A stretch of 64,000 nt of DNA from NCBI GenBank assembly GCA_037355855.1, contig CM074766.1, forward strand, positions 2,418,001 through 2,482,000, in the 5' to 3' direction. The DNA comes from Pseudo-nitzschia pungens. Taxonomy: Eukaryota > Bacillariophyta > Bacillariophyceae > Bacillariales > Bacillariaceae. The notes beneath the pieces are model-generated. The model ran no database searches and was not told the DNA's origin. It was given only the letters and a program-made list of their open reading frames with translations. Of this stretch, positions 35,401 through 48,942 are shown piece after piece; position 1 is the stretch's first letter, and every line of letters begins with the position of its first letter. Made by a program: the position numbers and the translations under genes.

Positions 35401-36478
35401 TCGGAGTTGATCGATCGGACAATGGCTCGTCGAACTGTTTGGGTCTATTGGTGTTCGGTTCGCCACCTGTATTCTTCACGTGTTCCGCTGTGTAAAGAGT
35501 TGTCTTCACTGATGTCTGCCATTGTCTAATAGAATTGCTCCCTTCGTGTTTCGATGTTGATCGATCGGATAATGACTCGTCTAACGGTTTGAGCCTTTTG
35601 GTTTCCATTGCATCATTTGTATTCTCCACGTGTTCCACCGTGGGAAGAGTCGAAGTATCCTCAGCCTTCAATGCTTTCATAGTATTGTTCGTAGCAGAGC
35701 TCGGGGTCTCAAGTTGTTGACCTTCAATTTGAAGTCCCGTCAGAGCCTTTTTGTCGATTATGGCATTTGTAGTTTCCTTCTGTTTCGTATTCGTCAACGG
35801 TGAAGACTCCTCTAATCTTTTTTGCAACTCTTTGAACTTGTTGCTTTTGACCGGGCTTGGGGATTTGATCTGTTGATTTTTAGCCTGAAATGTCTTGAGC
35901 GGTGAATGTCCTACTTCCAATTTCGACTTGGTCGTCGTAGACGGTGGAAATCTTCCTTGCGTGTCTTGATTGCTCAAAACTTTGAACGGAGATGGCTTGT
36001 TTGAAACTTCTGCAACAGGGATGTCATCATGCTCTGCACTATCCGCAACGGAATTTTTGTTAGCATCAGGTGCTGGTATTCCATCTTCATCGGGCCAGCT
36101 CATGGCATTCCTTTTCGCGGGAGACTCAGCTCGTGATGGTAAAGGCGTCGTGTCCCTCTCTTTCCGCACTGAAAATGGTTTCGGATGAGTCGACGATGAG
36201 CTTGTGGCGGCCACAGGAACCGATGTCTTGGGAGAGTTCGATAAGAACGGTGAAGCATGAAACTTTGGTGTCCCTCTAGCAGCAGGTGAATTCGATGCAA
36301 AAGGTGAAGAAGGAAATTTAGCTGCAGTCGGTGTAGTTTTAGAAGCCACGGGAGATTTAAAAGGTGACGAAGTTACTTTATTGCCCATCCGACGGTAACT
36401 CCTATCCTTTTCGGCATTGTCAGGACTGGCCAAAGCACCGAACATCTTTGCCCGATCTTTCACCGACAGTGACGGCAT
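29444..36478 (-). CDS. Very large disordered protein with tandem repeats and C-terminal PH-like domain
   Basis: Joined exons 36478-33736 and 33666-29444 (2321 residues). The 69-bp intron (GTAAGC donor, GTAG acceptor) joins VVKKGG-phase sequence to DFASPLMGN, and the phases sum exactly. Most of the protein is Ser/Thr/Lys/Asn-rich and disordered. Residues about 270-530 hold five or six degenerate ~55-60-residue repeats with cores such as EPLSDRSTSKHEGSNS and TLPTVEHVEN. Shorter tandems follow: KKDEGV, SRRTPTN and EPMEPIEPME. Residues about 2120-2300 look folded: LKLNTRNQWQTRFFTVS, then GYGIVNIDKNGHGGMLLVDL and a final helix LCTCMRVIRDLLRRERSL. This fits a PH-like domain, suggesting membrane or cortex binding. 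Function is otherwise unknown. Confidence 0.75.
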
Positions 36479-37685
36479 TTTTTTTTCGTCCTCGGAGACC
36501 TTGCCGTCTCCAGTTTCGCTTCAAAAGTAACCAAGTCGATCGTGTTCTATTGTTTACGTTGAATTTAAGCTTGACGCTGGAGAAGATCTACAATATGATT
36601 GTTGTTTGTCATTGGGTAGGTGTGGATCAAAGTTTGATTGTTGGTCGATTTCTTTTCACAACCATTATTCATCAATACAATGCGACAAGTGTCCGAAGAC
36701 ATATTCAGTTCGCAAAATTGTGAGGAGGTCGACACTTGCCGGCGGCAACGATAACCTAACGAACAACACGCCGGCGTATTTATGGTATGAGGATTTAAAG
36801 TACTTCCTGAAATGCTTTCGATGGGATACCGGTAATTATTATACACTTACTTCTACTGTTGCATACCGGTATGTTTACAATCATGCTGACGCGCGACGTA
36901 CGCGATTTCGAAGCCCAAAAAACGGTTGGTAGAATTTGAAGTCACAGTTCAGAATAAGCCTCGATCGCCGAAGCTTTGGTGTGAAGAAGATGATTACTTC
37001 GTGCTTCTCTAGTAATTAATCCTTACTGTACTTCGTATTACTTTACTAGTAGTAGTTATTACTACGTACTAATTTGTACGATGTACGTCGCGCTCTAGCT
37101 TCTGCAATTCTAAAATTGTTTTTTCATCAGCCAGGTTCTCGAGGAAGAAGTCGTAATAACAATCTATTGTTTCCCCTCTCCAATATGGAAAGACACCATG
37201 GAACAAAATAATTGCAAACTAAAACGTGTTGTCCAAAATAACCTATTCAACAAAGAATTTTTTCAGAAGGAGAGTAATAGTAGTACTAAGAATCTGAAAG
37301 CTCCACGCCAGTTCTGGTTACAGTGCTTATGTCAACATATAGTCTACTAATAGGAAAACTAAGGCTGATTGCAGTTACATCCTAGTATTACCTCAACCTA
37401 ACATGTGGACACGACAGCAATACGGCTAACAGCAAATGAAGGGTTTCCAGAGAGAAATTGCATTTGGTGCAAAAAACATTTTTTGAGCATAAAAATGAGC
37501 TGGTGTGCACACAGAGTTTCTTGTGAAGATTGTACCGTTCTTTGTCTTTTAATTAAGAATGCAATGCTACTTTTTGGCCGGGGAACTGTCTGGTGAAAAA
37601 TAGTAAATGGTGCTTCTCCATACATCAAATAATAATAATAATGTACTTATTTAAGTAGGAAAATCCACCAAATGTGGTTAAAAGC
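36479..37685. other. Intergenic DNA upstream of the large disordered-protein gene
   Basis: The part nearest 36479 should contain the promoter of the - strand gene. The rest is AT-rich with TACGTAGTA-type low-complexity stretches (about 37020-37090). No protein-like frame is seen. Confidence 0.55.
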
Positions 37686-37805
37686 TACTCAGTCTGTAAC
37701 CAAACTTAATCGTTGCCTCAATCAGAGAAAGTTTAGGCCCCAAGTTGTAGAACAACGTGTTGCCTCAATCAAAGAGAGTTTAGGCTCCAAGTTGTAAAAC
37801 TGACA
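37686..37805 (+). repeat. Dispersed repeat, copy 1 (internally duplicated)
   Basis: Begins CTCAGTCTGTAA and has two tandem copies of a unit with GTTGCCTCAATC, AGTTTAGG and CCAAGTTGTA. A related copy lies at 45268-45345. The following sequence is also loosely similar at both places (ACAAGCAG, ACACAACAG), so the family unit may be 200 bp or more. Confidence 0.65.
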
Positions 37806-37929
37806 ATTTTTCAAACAAACCTTGGTAACAAGCAGAGAAAGAAAAAACAACCAGTCCAATGCACAACAGACACTGCTGTTGCAAGGCGTACAGGAGATGG
37901 GGGAACAAGAAGGTGAAAGGGAAAGACAC

Positions 37930-38105
37930 AAGCAAAACTCTGCCTCCAATTCTGGTGTGCAGCATCCGTAATGCTATAGGTCAGCCACCACAAGCAAAAC
38001 CCTTCCTCAGATACATAGTATCAGTAATGCTAGTGGTTAGCTGATGCAAGCAAAAGTCCTCTCTGAATGCTGGATTGCAGCATTGGTAATGCGAGTAGTC
38101 AGTCC
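37930..38105 (+). repeat. Degenerate ~60-bp tandem repeat
   Basis: Three copies, each starting CAAGCAAAA and containing GTAATGC near the end, with about 55-62 bp spacing. They are diverged but aligned in order. Confidence 0.6.
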
Positions 38106-38288
38106 CAAACACATTCCTTACCCCACAATCATTCCTTACCAGATGGTACAGAGAAAGAACAAGCAAAATTTCCCAGGTAATGGTCGTCATAGTTGTATTC
38201 ATATAGAGGCAGTGGAGCCTACTACAAATTTCAAAACAGCTGTCCTCCTGTTAGGAACTTCATAGTATGGGCTTGGAAACAGGGCTCT

Positions 38289-38882
38289 AAGTGAGAACAC
38301 TTTTGGACCATCAGGGCTGTAGGCTTGAAAACAGGTGGCAGCTGGTGTACTGTGAACTGGAGGGCTGTATGTAGGTGGTGGAGCGTTAAGTAATTTGTAC
38401 TTAGAGGCTTTGGGGCTTGGGTCAGAAAAACAGTAGGTCCATGATCGAAGACAATAATGGATCAGCAGGGCAGTAGACTTGAAAACAGATGACAGTTGAA
38501 GTGTGCACCTGAGAGGGTTATGTAGGTAGGAGATCCTTAAGCGAACTGTACTTTGGGGCTTGGGCCAGAAAACAGTAGGACCTTAAGTGAAAACACTTAT
38601 GGTCCAGCAGGGCAGTGGACTTGAAAACAGATGTCATTTATACTGTACACCTAAGAGGGTTATGTAGGTAGTGGAGCCTTAAGCAAGCTGTACTTAGTGA
38701 CTTTGGAACAGATGACAGTTGAAGTGTGCACCTGAGAGAGTTGTGTAGGTAGGAGGGCCTTAAGCAACGTGTACTTAGCGGCTTTGGGGCTTGGGTCAGA
38801 AAACAGTAGGATCATAAGTGAGAACACTTAGGGTCCAGCAGGGCAATGGACTTGAAAACAGATGACAGCTGGAATTTCTTGT
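38289..38882 (+). repeat. Satellite-like tandem array, ~125-155-bp unit
   Basis: About 4.5 copies of a unit running AAGTGAGAACACTT, then CAGCAGGGCAGT, GACTTGAAAACAGATGACAG, TTATGTAGGTAG, CTTAAGC, TGTACTTAG and GGGGCTTGGGTCAGAAAACA. Copies begin near 38289, 38445, 38585, 38708 (5' truncated) and 38816 (3' truncated). No protein frame spans the array. Confidence 0.8.
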
Positions 38883-39307
38883 AGAAATATTCCTACAGTG
38901 GAAGGGGCTGTTCTGTACCTTCAACTTGAAAAGACATAAGGGACTTAGCAAGGAACCTTGAAGAATGTAAAACGTTAAATGATAATCACTTAGGCAGCTT
39001 GGAAACAGTGTAGAACATTAAGTATAATATATACTTAAGGGCCTTGGGGAGTGGAGCTTGGAAACAGATTGAAGCAGAAATACGGCAAAATGTAGTTGCG
39101 ACTTGCTGTAGAATCTGCACTGGTAGTGCTGTAGAAATTATGTGTCGGTTTTGGTGGTGGTGGTGCTGCTGTATGAAGATATTCAAGGTGGTGCTATGAT
39201 CTGTGCTAAGGCTCCTATGTAGGAGAGTGTACTGGGGCTACAGGCAGCAGCCTCCAGTAACTGACTAACAGGTGCTGGGCTGAGTGCTAGAGCTGTGTGC
39301 TAAATGG

Positions 39308-39392
39308 TTAGCAACAGGCTTAGCAACAGGCTTAGCAACAGGCTTAGCAACAGGCTTAGCAACAGGCTTAGCAGCAGGCTTAACAGCAGACC
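39308..39392 (+). repeat. 12-bp minisatellite
   Basis: About seven tandem copies of GGCTTAGCAACA, the last two diverged (GCAGCAGGCTTAACAGCAG). The 12-bp period leaves several frames open, giving artificial Leu-Ala-Thr-Gly and Ala-Lys-Pro-Val repeat ORFs that should not be called genes. Confidence 0.9.
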
Positions 39393-41026
39393 TATCCTGT
39401 CTAGTATGGATGCTAGCAGAATTACTAGGGTCGTCGCGTACGATTTGTACCAGTTGTACGTACCCCGAGTAAAGCACCTGTTATGGTGTAGCTAAATGCT
39501 ACAGGGTTAGGGTTGCTAATGCTACGAGATACTGAAAGATGCTAACCTACCATGATATCATGCTAAGGTACTATGCTACCGCCGGGGTCGGGTCATTGGT
39601 GTATAATATGTACTATGACCGGATACCCGGCCCAAACAGTTACCCAACGCAATAGCGCAAGTGAGCACACGATCGCTAATAATTAAGCGAAGCTACGCTA
39701 AGGTTACGAATCGGAGTTACGCTACGCTACTCCGTGCGCTACTCGTAGAATACAGTACCGGAGCTACGGAGCTCTGTTATTATACGAGTTATTTATCGGA
39801 ACGCTGTTACGATACGATACAGAGCTGAGCTGCGCTCAGCTCCCTGTATTCACTCTTTTCTTTATGCTCTAAAATAAACACACCTATCATGCCCTCCCTT
39901 TCGATCGATTCCGATGTACCTCTAGGGAAGTGCCTTGTATTGCCTAAGTGTATGCAATAGACCTTGAACAGTCCACTGTAGACTCACCCTTTGCCAGGGA
40001 TATACGTGTTATTATTGTTAAGGCTTTCCCCTATTTTACAGACCAGTATGAGACAGTTTATCTACGAGTCGATTAAGTTCCCCGAAGACCGCTGACGAGC
40101 GGATATCAACGCAGCTGTTGCCGATCAGTCATCAGTCGAGTTGTGAATAAGCAACCAAAGCAACCAAACAAAGCTGCCAGCAATCAAACTAATAGCAGAA
40201 TCAAAAAGGCAAGGTTGCTGTTAGCATGTGTAACCTTAGGTCCTGGTATTGTGATTGGGGGTGTAGAAGGGAGCGAGATATCCCATGGTAAAGTTGTGTA
40301 GAAATCTACGTATTTTTAGTAGGAAAAGCCATGCGCCGTACATAAATTAGATGAACCTTACTTGTACGTCAAAATTTCTATCCATTGTACCGTTAGGTGA
40401 AGAAGAGTCGTAAATGAAAGTACAAAAATACAGTAAGGTTTTAATGAGTAAGGTTACCGTATGGTTACTCAAAAACAACCTGAATTACAGTATTACGTAT
40501 TACGTTGTTACTACGTAGTAGTATTATGTTTTTCAACTGAGTTTCAAAGCGTAGTGCTTTTAAGATTTACGAAGTAACCTTAATTACTTGTTCTACACCA
40601 ATGACGAATTCATTAAAAACAAAACAAAGATGTGTGGGATTTGTAATGTGGGAATGATCAACCGATACAATAAAAAGTGCTTCACGACTCCAATTCCCAA
40701 CATGATGGGATAAATTGGAAATTTGAAGCAATCAATCATAAAAATTCCCCTCTCGTCAAGAATTTGATGCTTACTTTTTGATCATCATCCGATGACTTGA
40801 TTTCGAAATATCCGAAAACGAGTGCCAAAAAGTTTCTCCGCATTATCTTTTGCATCATCGTTTCATTCTATTGATTTTCAATAACGATAAAAGTTCCTGC
40901 CTTGTGTAGACGAGTCGAAGCAATACACTGGTGTATTTCATTGCACATAGTTTCGAATATCAATTTTTCTCAAGCAGATCTTGTACTCTAGAATGCAATC
41001 ATTCGTCGCTTTATTCGGTTTTTGGT
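39393..41026. other. Intergenic region with inverted repeats, possible LTR remnant
   Basis: No supported gene. At about 39820-39842 there is a perfect 9-bp inverted repeat (GAGCTGAGC with GCTCAGCTC). At about 39588-39634 GGGTCGGGTCAT faces ATGACCGGATACCCGGCCC. The stretch 39800-40260 has the look of a retroelement long terminal repeat, but no paired copy or coding region supports this. Confidence 0.4.
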
Positions 41027-42629
<1,603 letters not shown>

Positions 42630-43070
42630 ATCAGACGCACTTGGGAGGAATGTATCATCGTTGCCGCTTTGTTTAAGTCAAAGCTTAATTAAGATCGAAG
42701 GCAACTTCCGACAGACCACCTAGTCAGCAACTTCCACTCAGCATTGGTCTTTCGAAAACAAAACTCTGACTGATGGCGGTCGTAACTTACCGTAGTAATA
42801 TTATTACTGCGAGCCTCAATCTACGAAGTAAAACACTTCTTGGGCCTTTCCGGACACAAAATGTAATACGAAGGAATTTATAAACCTAAAATTAGACGGT
42901 ACATATTGCGTCGTCATAACCTGAGAATGCTCGTCCATGGTACGTGTAACACATAAAGTGAAGAACATTCAAAAGCATTAAAAAAATTCATTTAACCTTA
43001 ACGTGCAATTTAGCGATGGCAAAATCTCTTCTGCAAGCAGATATCTGAACAACCCTTAACTTTAGTCTTC
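42630..43070. other. Convergent 3' intergenic spacer
   Basis: AT-rich spacer between the convergent protease and beta-rich protein genes. I see nothing beyond presumed 3' UTRs and terminators. Confidence 0.55.
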
Positions 43071-44988
43071 TCACACAGCTACAATATCGAGATCATGTTT
43101 ACAGCTATACCACTGATTCCCTCCCTTGTCATAGAGTCTCCAATTGGGGACCTTCAACCGTCCTAGATGTAACGGAACAAATCGCAATTCTGCATCAACT
43201 GCGTGCTGACCTTTTATATCCCCGAGGACTAATTCGGTGTCTATCGCTAACAAGTCCTGGTTTCTATTCAACCGTGCCGTTCCATCGTCATCTCCAGAAA
43301 TTCCCCAGACGTTGAACTTGTATCCATCAGACTCACTCACTACTCCCGCTTTTGAAATCTCCCGATCACGATCTCTCTTGGCCATGAAAAGTACAAGAGT
43401 CTTCAATTCTGAGCTCAGATTAAAGATTCGCAATTTTACTGACATGGGTTCTCCTCGCCGCACGGTAGACTCAAGGACACACATTTCGATCCGAAATGCG
43501 TCCTTTGGTTCAACTGCAATTAACTTAGTGGTCCAATGAGCGTCGCCAGCAACAACCACTCTGCATTCCTCTTTGCCATCGTGAGCATCTTCCCCTTCCG
43601 CTTTATTTCCTGACGATGTATTTGTGACAATCACCCCAGTTACAGATAAAGGAGAGATAAATTGTCGGCTATTTCCTTCCTCTCCCGCGTTTATGAACAA
43701 TATAGACGAATAAGCCTCGTGTGGAAGCATCGTAAAAGGAAGTTTCAGCTCAGTTTTTGGCGCATAACCCCATTCCACAGATTCCGTCATGTTTGCTGAG
43801 GAAAAGAGCGTTTGTGAGATTTTGGGTCGAACAAATAAAGAAAGTCACTCTGTTCGATGCGATTTTCATCCTAGACAACTGGAAAGTCGCATTGTACTTA
43901 CAAACCGTCTGCTGAAGATTCTGGGACGGAGCTTTCGCCTTGTTCGATTTTGTTTTGTTTTGGGCAACGTAGGTATGATGTCGCGAATGACCAGGATGGA
44001 GAGCTATATTGGTAATGGTGACGGGCAAGTCGTGAGTCTTTGAGTGCCGAATAGTCAACGAAACTAAGTTGTTTCCTGTTTGACTGTTGGATCCCGAAAG
44101 ACTCTTTACCGAAATTGTGAATGCATTGGTCAAAACAAGGTCGATTGACACAGGTGCGAGCCTCGCTTCGTGCACTTCATTGTTCGCTTCGTTGTTTTCG
44201 TTGCATTGCATCTGATCCGGGATGGCCGCAAACTCAAGCAGCATTAGATCAGGACCAAGGGTGCTCTTGTTGTTTTCTTTGCTGTGAGCAATGGTAATGT
44301 TTTCAATCGTCAGGATTGGCGTGATTTCCAACCGGGTCGAAACATTGATTTGGTGTCGTTTTCTTCGTTCTTTCGATTCATGTTCGGAGTCGTAATCGTC
44401 CCCGAATGCACTAGAATGATCGGACTGCCGCGGCGAAGAACAGAAGCTAGGCGTTGTTGGTGCATCCAAATCGTTAGACATCCTCGCACCTTCCGGAAAC
44501 GAGTCGCGAAGAGCTGCTCGCACAGTCATTTCTGCCCTAAAAGTTACGACCAAGTTTTTTACGACGCACGACAAAACCGAGACACCCTCCACCGTGACCT
44601 GAGTTTGGTCGTCCCCGTCTATCGGGAAGCTTTTGACTTCGAATGCGACGAACGCCTTAGTTCCTCCATCTTTATTCGAGGCGGTCGACCCATCGTTCCC
44701 GGAAACATTGTTGTTGTTGTCATCCTCGACCGAATCCATCCCAGAATCGAGATTGCGTGGTGGTGGATCGAAACATTTTGCCGTCAATAATTCGTCCAAG
44801 TCGTTCTTGCTGGCAAATGTCATCTGAAGCGGCAATGTGAAACTGGATCTTCCCGATGAGTCGACAAAAAACGACGTAACGCAGTGGGGCGTTTCCGGGG
44901 ATGAATCGCCCACATTGCGAACAGTACCGAAGCTGCAAGATTGAAAACTTCTCTCCAACGAACTTTTTGATTCCTCCATTGTTGTCAT
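43071..44988 (-). CDS. Predicted beta-sandwich protein, possibly TRAPP-related
   Basis: Joined exons 44988-43902 and 43795-43071 (603 residues); the 106-bp intron has a GTAAGT donor and CTCAG acceptor, with exact phase. The protein alternates strand-like segments: VLSCVVKNLVVTFRAEMTV, IDLVLTNAFTISVKSL, PVTITNIAL, then MSVKLRIFNLSSELKTLVL and AELRFVPLHLGRLKVPNWRL near the C-terminus. This immunoglobulin-like layout, ending in a strand before YDKGGNQWYSCKHDLDIV, recalls the C-terminal parts of TRAPP subunits (TRAPPC13/C14 type) that tether Golgi vesicles. The resemblance is from memory and weak. Acidic and Asn-rich linkers lie at residues about 80-130. Confidence 0.72.
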
Positions 44989-46328
44989 TAAAAAACTCTA
45001 CTGTTTAAAACCGGCAATTGAAAGCGATCATTGAATAAACAGACTAATAGTTTCTACTCATGAACTTTCCTGTGGTATCTCGCATGTCGGATGGAGTAGA
45101 TGGTGACAGTTGTCGTACTCGTTGCGTTGCAGCCTTTATTTTCGGTTGCTTTCTTGATGAGATGAGGAAGACAGAAACAATGATCATACAAAAAACGACA
45201 TGCAGTTTTTCTTCTTTCTTACCGTTGGGTCGGAAATCGACCAATTCGATTATGTGGTGGATCTAAATTACTCAGTCTGTAAGCCTTAACCACCGTAGAC
45301 TTAGCGTTGCCTCAATCTCAAAGAGTCAGGACCTAAAAATGTAGAACGACAAAAAAAACAAAAACAAGCAGGGAATCAACAAACAAATACCACACAACAG
45401 GGACTTGAGAGGAAGTAAAGTGAAAAGGAATATATTGGGAGAATTCCCAGTATCAAAGAAAGTGTATGGCACTCCACGGGAAACGTAAAACAAATCACCA
45501 GGTCTGGAGGTGTAAGGGCAGGAAGAAACGAAGACGGTTTCGAAATACAGTAAGATTACTAAGTTACTAATAATCAAAACTCGACAAAGTGTGTGACATG
45601 ATGTGACACCATGTTAGAACACCAAGAGGATGAACAAGTACTACGACTTGAATACGAAGTACGTACGAGTACAAGTAAGGTCTTAGTGCGTATTCTGTAT
45701 CCGCTCAAAAATCAAAATGTAGTGAAAAAAGCTACGCTCAATGGCTACTACAATACTGTACACAACTTTCGAGTCTAAGCCTTACTTGTACTGGCAGTAA
45801 TAGCCAAAAGCACCATCAGTATTCCCAACATCGGCAAGGTAAAAAGTAATGAAGATGATGGAAATTGCAGAAATTTAGATTCGGTTCTGTCCAAATTACA
45901 ATATTATTTTCGTTCTAGACACATTGCAGCCCTTGCAATGCAAATACGAACCGATTAATGTTCGTCACTTGCGTGATCAATGACTTCCCTACCGAGAATA
46001 GTGGAATAGAAAGATTATCTCGATGCAAGAAAATTGGCATGTGGCATCATTTTTATCACCGAATGACGTGCAAAGCTGTAGGGATTGCGCAGGTTAGATT
46101 GCAAAAAAATGTAGCTTATAGAGACCGAATGTGAAATACTGTAGTATGAAGTGCAGACGGCATCTCTTGCTTGTTTCAAGATACCGAAAAGAATCATCCC
46201 CCTTGTAAATTGAATTTAGAAAAAAGTCGTTCACTGATCGAGCAGCCAATCAATTGATATAGCTCGATCGTTCGAATGACAAAATGGAAGCAGCAGAATA
46301 TAGAAACTTCGTCGCTCTTTTTCGATCA
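44989..46328. other. Intergenic region with a dispersed repeat
   Basis: It lies between two - strand genes, so it holds the promoter of the beta-rich protein gene and the 3' region of the HSF gene. A dispersed repeat copy is at 45268-45345. TACGAAGTACGTACGAGTAC at about 45653-45673 is typical of the low-complexity DNA elsewhere in the window. No gene is supported. Confidence 0.55.
45268..45345 (+). repeat. Dispersed repeat, copy 2
   Basis: It shares CTCAGTCTGTAA, GTTGCCTCAATC, AAAGAG and TGTAGAAC in the same order with 37686-37805, but has a single unit and is more diverged. Confidence 0.6.
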
Positions 46329-48942
46329 CTAACAAACTCCGATTCCAACACTTTTCGACCAAACCTCGGCTGTGTGAACAAGGATTGCGTTATCAGCGCT
46401 TGAAAAGGATTCGACATGCGCAAAACTTCCGCTTTTACTGATGAGCTTGTAGATCAGGTTCACGGCAAAGATCTTGAACTCACGAAGAGATTCAAGTCTT
46501 CCGGCGCCCCTAGTGAGAGTGTTGCGCAGTGCATTGGACTGAGCATTGGTGAATCCATGCCTATTGGAGGACTCCAGAAAAAGTGTGGGATGAAGAGCTG
46601 CCCGATAAAAGAAAAACTCCGCCTCTAGTTGCTTCGAGGTAGCCAGCAGCTGCAACACCTTCGGGCTGCATTGTTCGGGATCTTCTTTCGGAGCAGTGCA
46701 CATGAAAAACGCAGCGACATTGGCACAAGCCCGCATGACTTCACCATTGAAATCGTTGGAGCGCCGGATGATTTCAGAAGTGATGCGTTTCACGATTTCA
46801 AGGTCTAAAACAGGCGCAACCAACATATCCTTGTCAAATTCAAAATTGTTCATTGACCCGCGTGCGTTGCTGCCCCCTTCCGATGTGTTATCTTCGATGT
46901 CCGGGATAATATCCGATCTCTTGCCATCTTGTTTGAATTCGTCGTCATACGTGACCAAGTCCCGGGAGGTCATGGTGAACGAAGACCCAAACGGAGGTGT
47001 GACAATGCCAGACCCACCCTTTCGGGTTCGTGATATGCCTTTCTTCTTCATAGCTTTTCTAACGTACTCCTCGAGTTTTGTGGCCACCTCAGAGACTACC
47101 AAAGACTGCTGAAGCTGCTCGGTTCGGTCATTTTTTTCATTCGTACTCGCATCATCTCCTGATTCCTCTGGCTCGAAGATAAGGGTCTCCTTGACGCTTG
47201 TTGGTGACGGGGTTGGATTCGAGACGATGGATGTGTCGACTTCAAATTCGGGTTCTGGCTGCGGCAGGATGCGTGGCTTTTTGGAAGATCCCATCTGCCC
47301 GCTCTGACTTCGTTTCGCAGAGAAGAAAGCCCCTTGTTGGTGTCCTTGCCGTTCAAAAGAGTCTTCTTCTTCGGATGAAGAATCGTTTTCGGCGTTATCG
47401 GCATCGCTCGTATTGCTGCTGCTGGTACCATTTGCATCACCGTTCTTGCTCAATTTCTGGGCCGATAGCCGGGAGAATCGTTGTTTCCTTCCGTCAACTC
47501 CCGGACACGTTCTCCGCCGGACTTGGTAGAGATCTTCAGGTCGATCACGATGGAATAAGTTGTGCTTGTAAATCCAAACATTGCGTTCTCGGTTAATCTT
47601 GCGGAAGGAATAAAAGTTGAGCTGTCTCACCAATGATTGAAATCTGTTGTGTCGAAAGTACTGCGGTAAAGTTTCAGATTCAAGACGATTCAAGTCCGAC
47701 CCAATGATGAAGGCGTCCCCAGCAGGTGTCCACTGAACGTATTTCGAAGAAAGAAGGGAAAAGAAAAAAGCAATCACGCAGGAATGTTAGAAGGTGTCAA
47801 GAAAGACCGAGTTCATTCGTGGGGAAAGTGAAAATTCAGTCACGGACGAAAACAAAGTGTGAATCTCATAACCCGAGAAGAGATAAATTTTGAGCAATGA
47901 TAGCCTCAGAATCTTGTTGTGGAGAAGGATCGGCCGGAGAAGCCAAGAGAACCCTAATGTTTTGCCTTCGTGCGAAAAGATCCAAGGAAATGCGCAGTTC
48001 AAGGGGGAGTCAAAAAGGGGATCGTGTCACGACAAGAATTGATGCAGCAATATGTGGAGAACTTATGGGGAGAAGACGGGGATTTCTTTACATCCCCTTC
48101 GGTTTTCTCTGTCACCCGCGCCTTCTTTTTTTTTTGCCAAAATGCCGCTGGAGATCGATCGACCTCGTGCACGCACGAAAAAAAAAAGCGCATCATCATC
48201 TTGGCGGCCGATCTACGATCTCGAGCCCTGGAGTGTTGTGGGAGGTTCTTTCTTTGGGGACCTCGACGATGAAGATGAGAGCCTCTGGAGGGATTTCCAG
48301 TGGATTTGTATCATACGTGAAACGAAAGCAATATCATAGGTACTGCAACTGATGATGGTCAGAGATTCCCAGTCTTTTGCGAGTAAGCGATGATTGTGGA
48401 ACGCTACAGCGTGTGCAGCCGATCATTATAGAACAATTCTATTCGATCCGATTCCATTCTGTTCGTTTTCTGCGGACTAGAAGGTTAGACTATCCCAATC
48501 AGTTGTCACAAGCAGTTTGATATTGCATCATTGTCGTCGTATGATTCTCTCCACGGTGTTCTCCACGAATGACAGTCGTGAAAGATAGCGCTGGAGAGGA
48601 AATTTCGAAGAAAACTCCCGCCCCAACGAAAGAACAAATAATCACCACCTGCAGCAATCCTAGAGACCTCGACCATCAGCGATTCTCATGTGGCGATTGT
48701 AGCTATCGAAATCCAGATCAATCCTTCAGGGCCAGACGACTCTCTATTAGGACTCTGATGGATGAATCTTTTTGTCTTCGTGTCGACCGAAGAAAACAAC
48801 GTACCGTAATGACTTCGTTCGGAGCTCCGTTCACCATCTGGTACAGTTTGAGAATAAAACCCGACGGGACATTGGATGAACCACTCGTGGCATCATCTTT
48901 GACTGTAGTAGGCGGAGGTTGTTTTGGTATAACAGCGTTCAT
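46329..48942 (-). CDS. HSF: Heat-shock-factor-type transcription factor
   Basis: Joined exons 48942-48805 and 47732-46329 (513 residues). Exon 1 encodes SGFILKLYQMVNGAPNEVIT, the first helix of an HSF DNA-binding domain. Exon 2 begins WTPAGDAFIIGSDLNRLESE and continues with RHNRFQSLVRQLNFYSFRKI, the recognition helix. The join gives NEVITWTPAGDAF, as in the family. HSF-type factors bind nGAAn repeats and are strongly expanded in diatoms. Beyond residue 140 are Ser/Asp-rich linkers, a short helical stretch near KLEEYVRKAMKKKG, and a C-terminal helical region. The intron (48804-47733) is 1072 bp, at least five times longer than the other introns here. No classical HR-A/B coiled coil is obvious. 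Confidence 0.88.

Noticed and set aside
39265..39495. ORFs with Leu-Ala-Thr-Gly or Ala-Lys-Pro-Val repeats
   Set aside because: They come from the 12-bp minisatellite, whose period keeps several frames open.
39800..40260. Possible solo LTR of a Copia-type element
   Set aside because: No second copy, coding region or clear primer-binding site is visible.
47897..48352. 151-codon + strand frame inside the HSF intron
   Set aside because: No recognisable domain and a composition typical of noncoding DNA; the intron join is better supported by the HSF domain.
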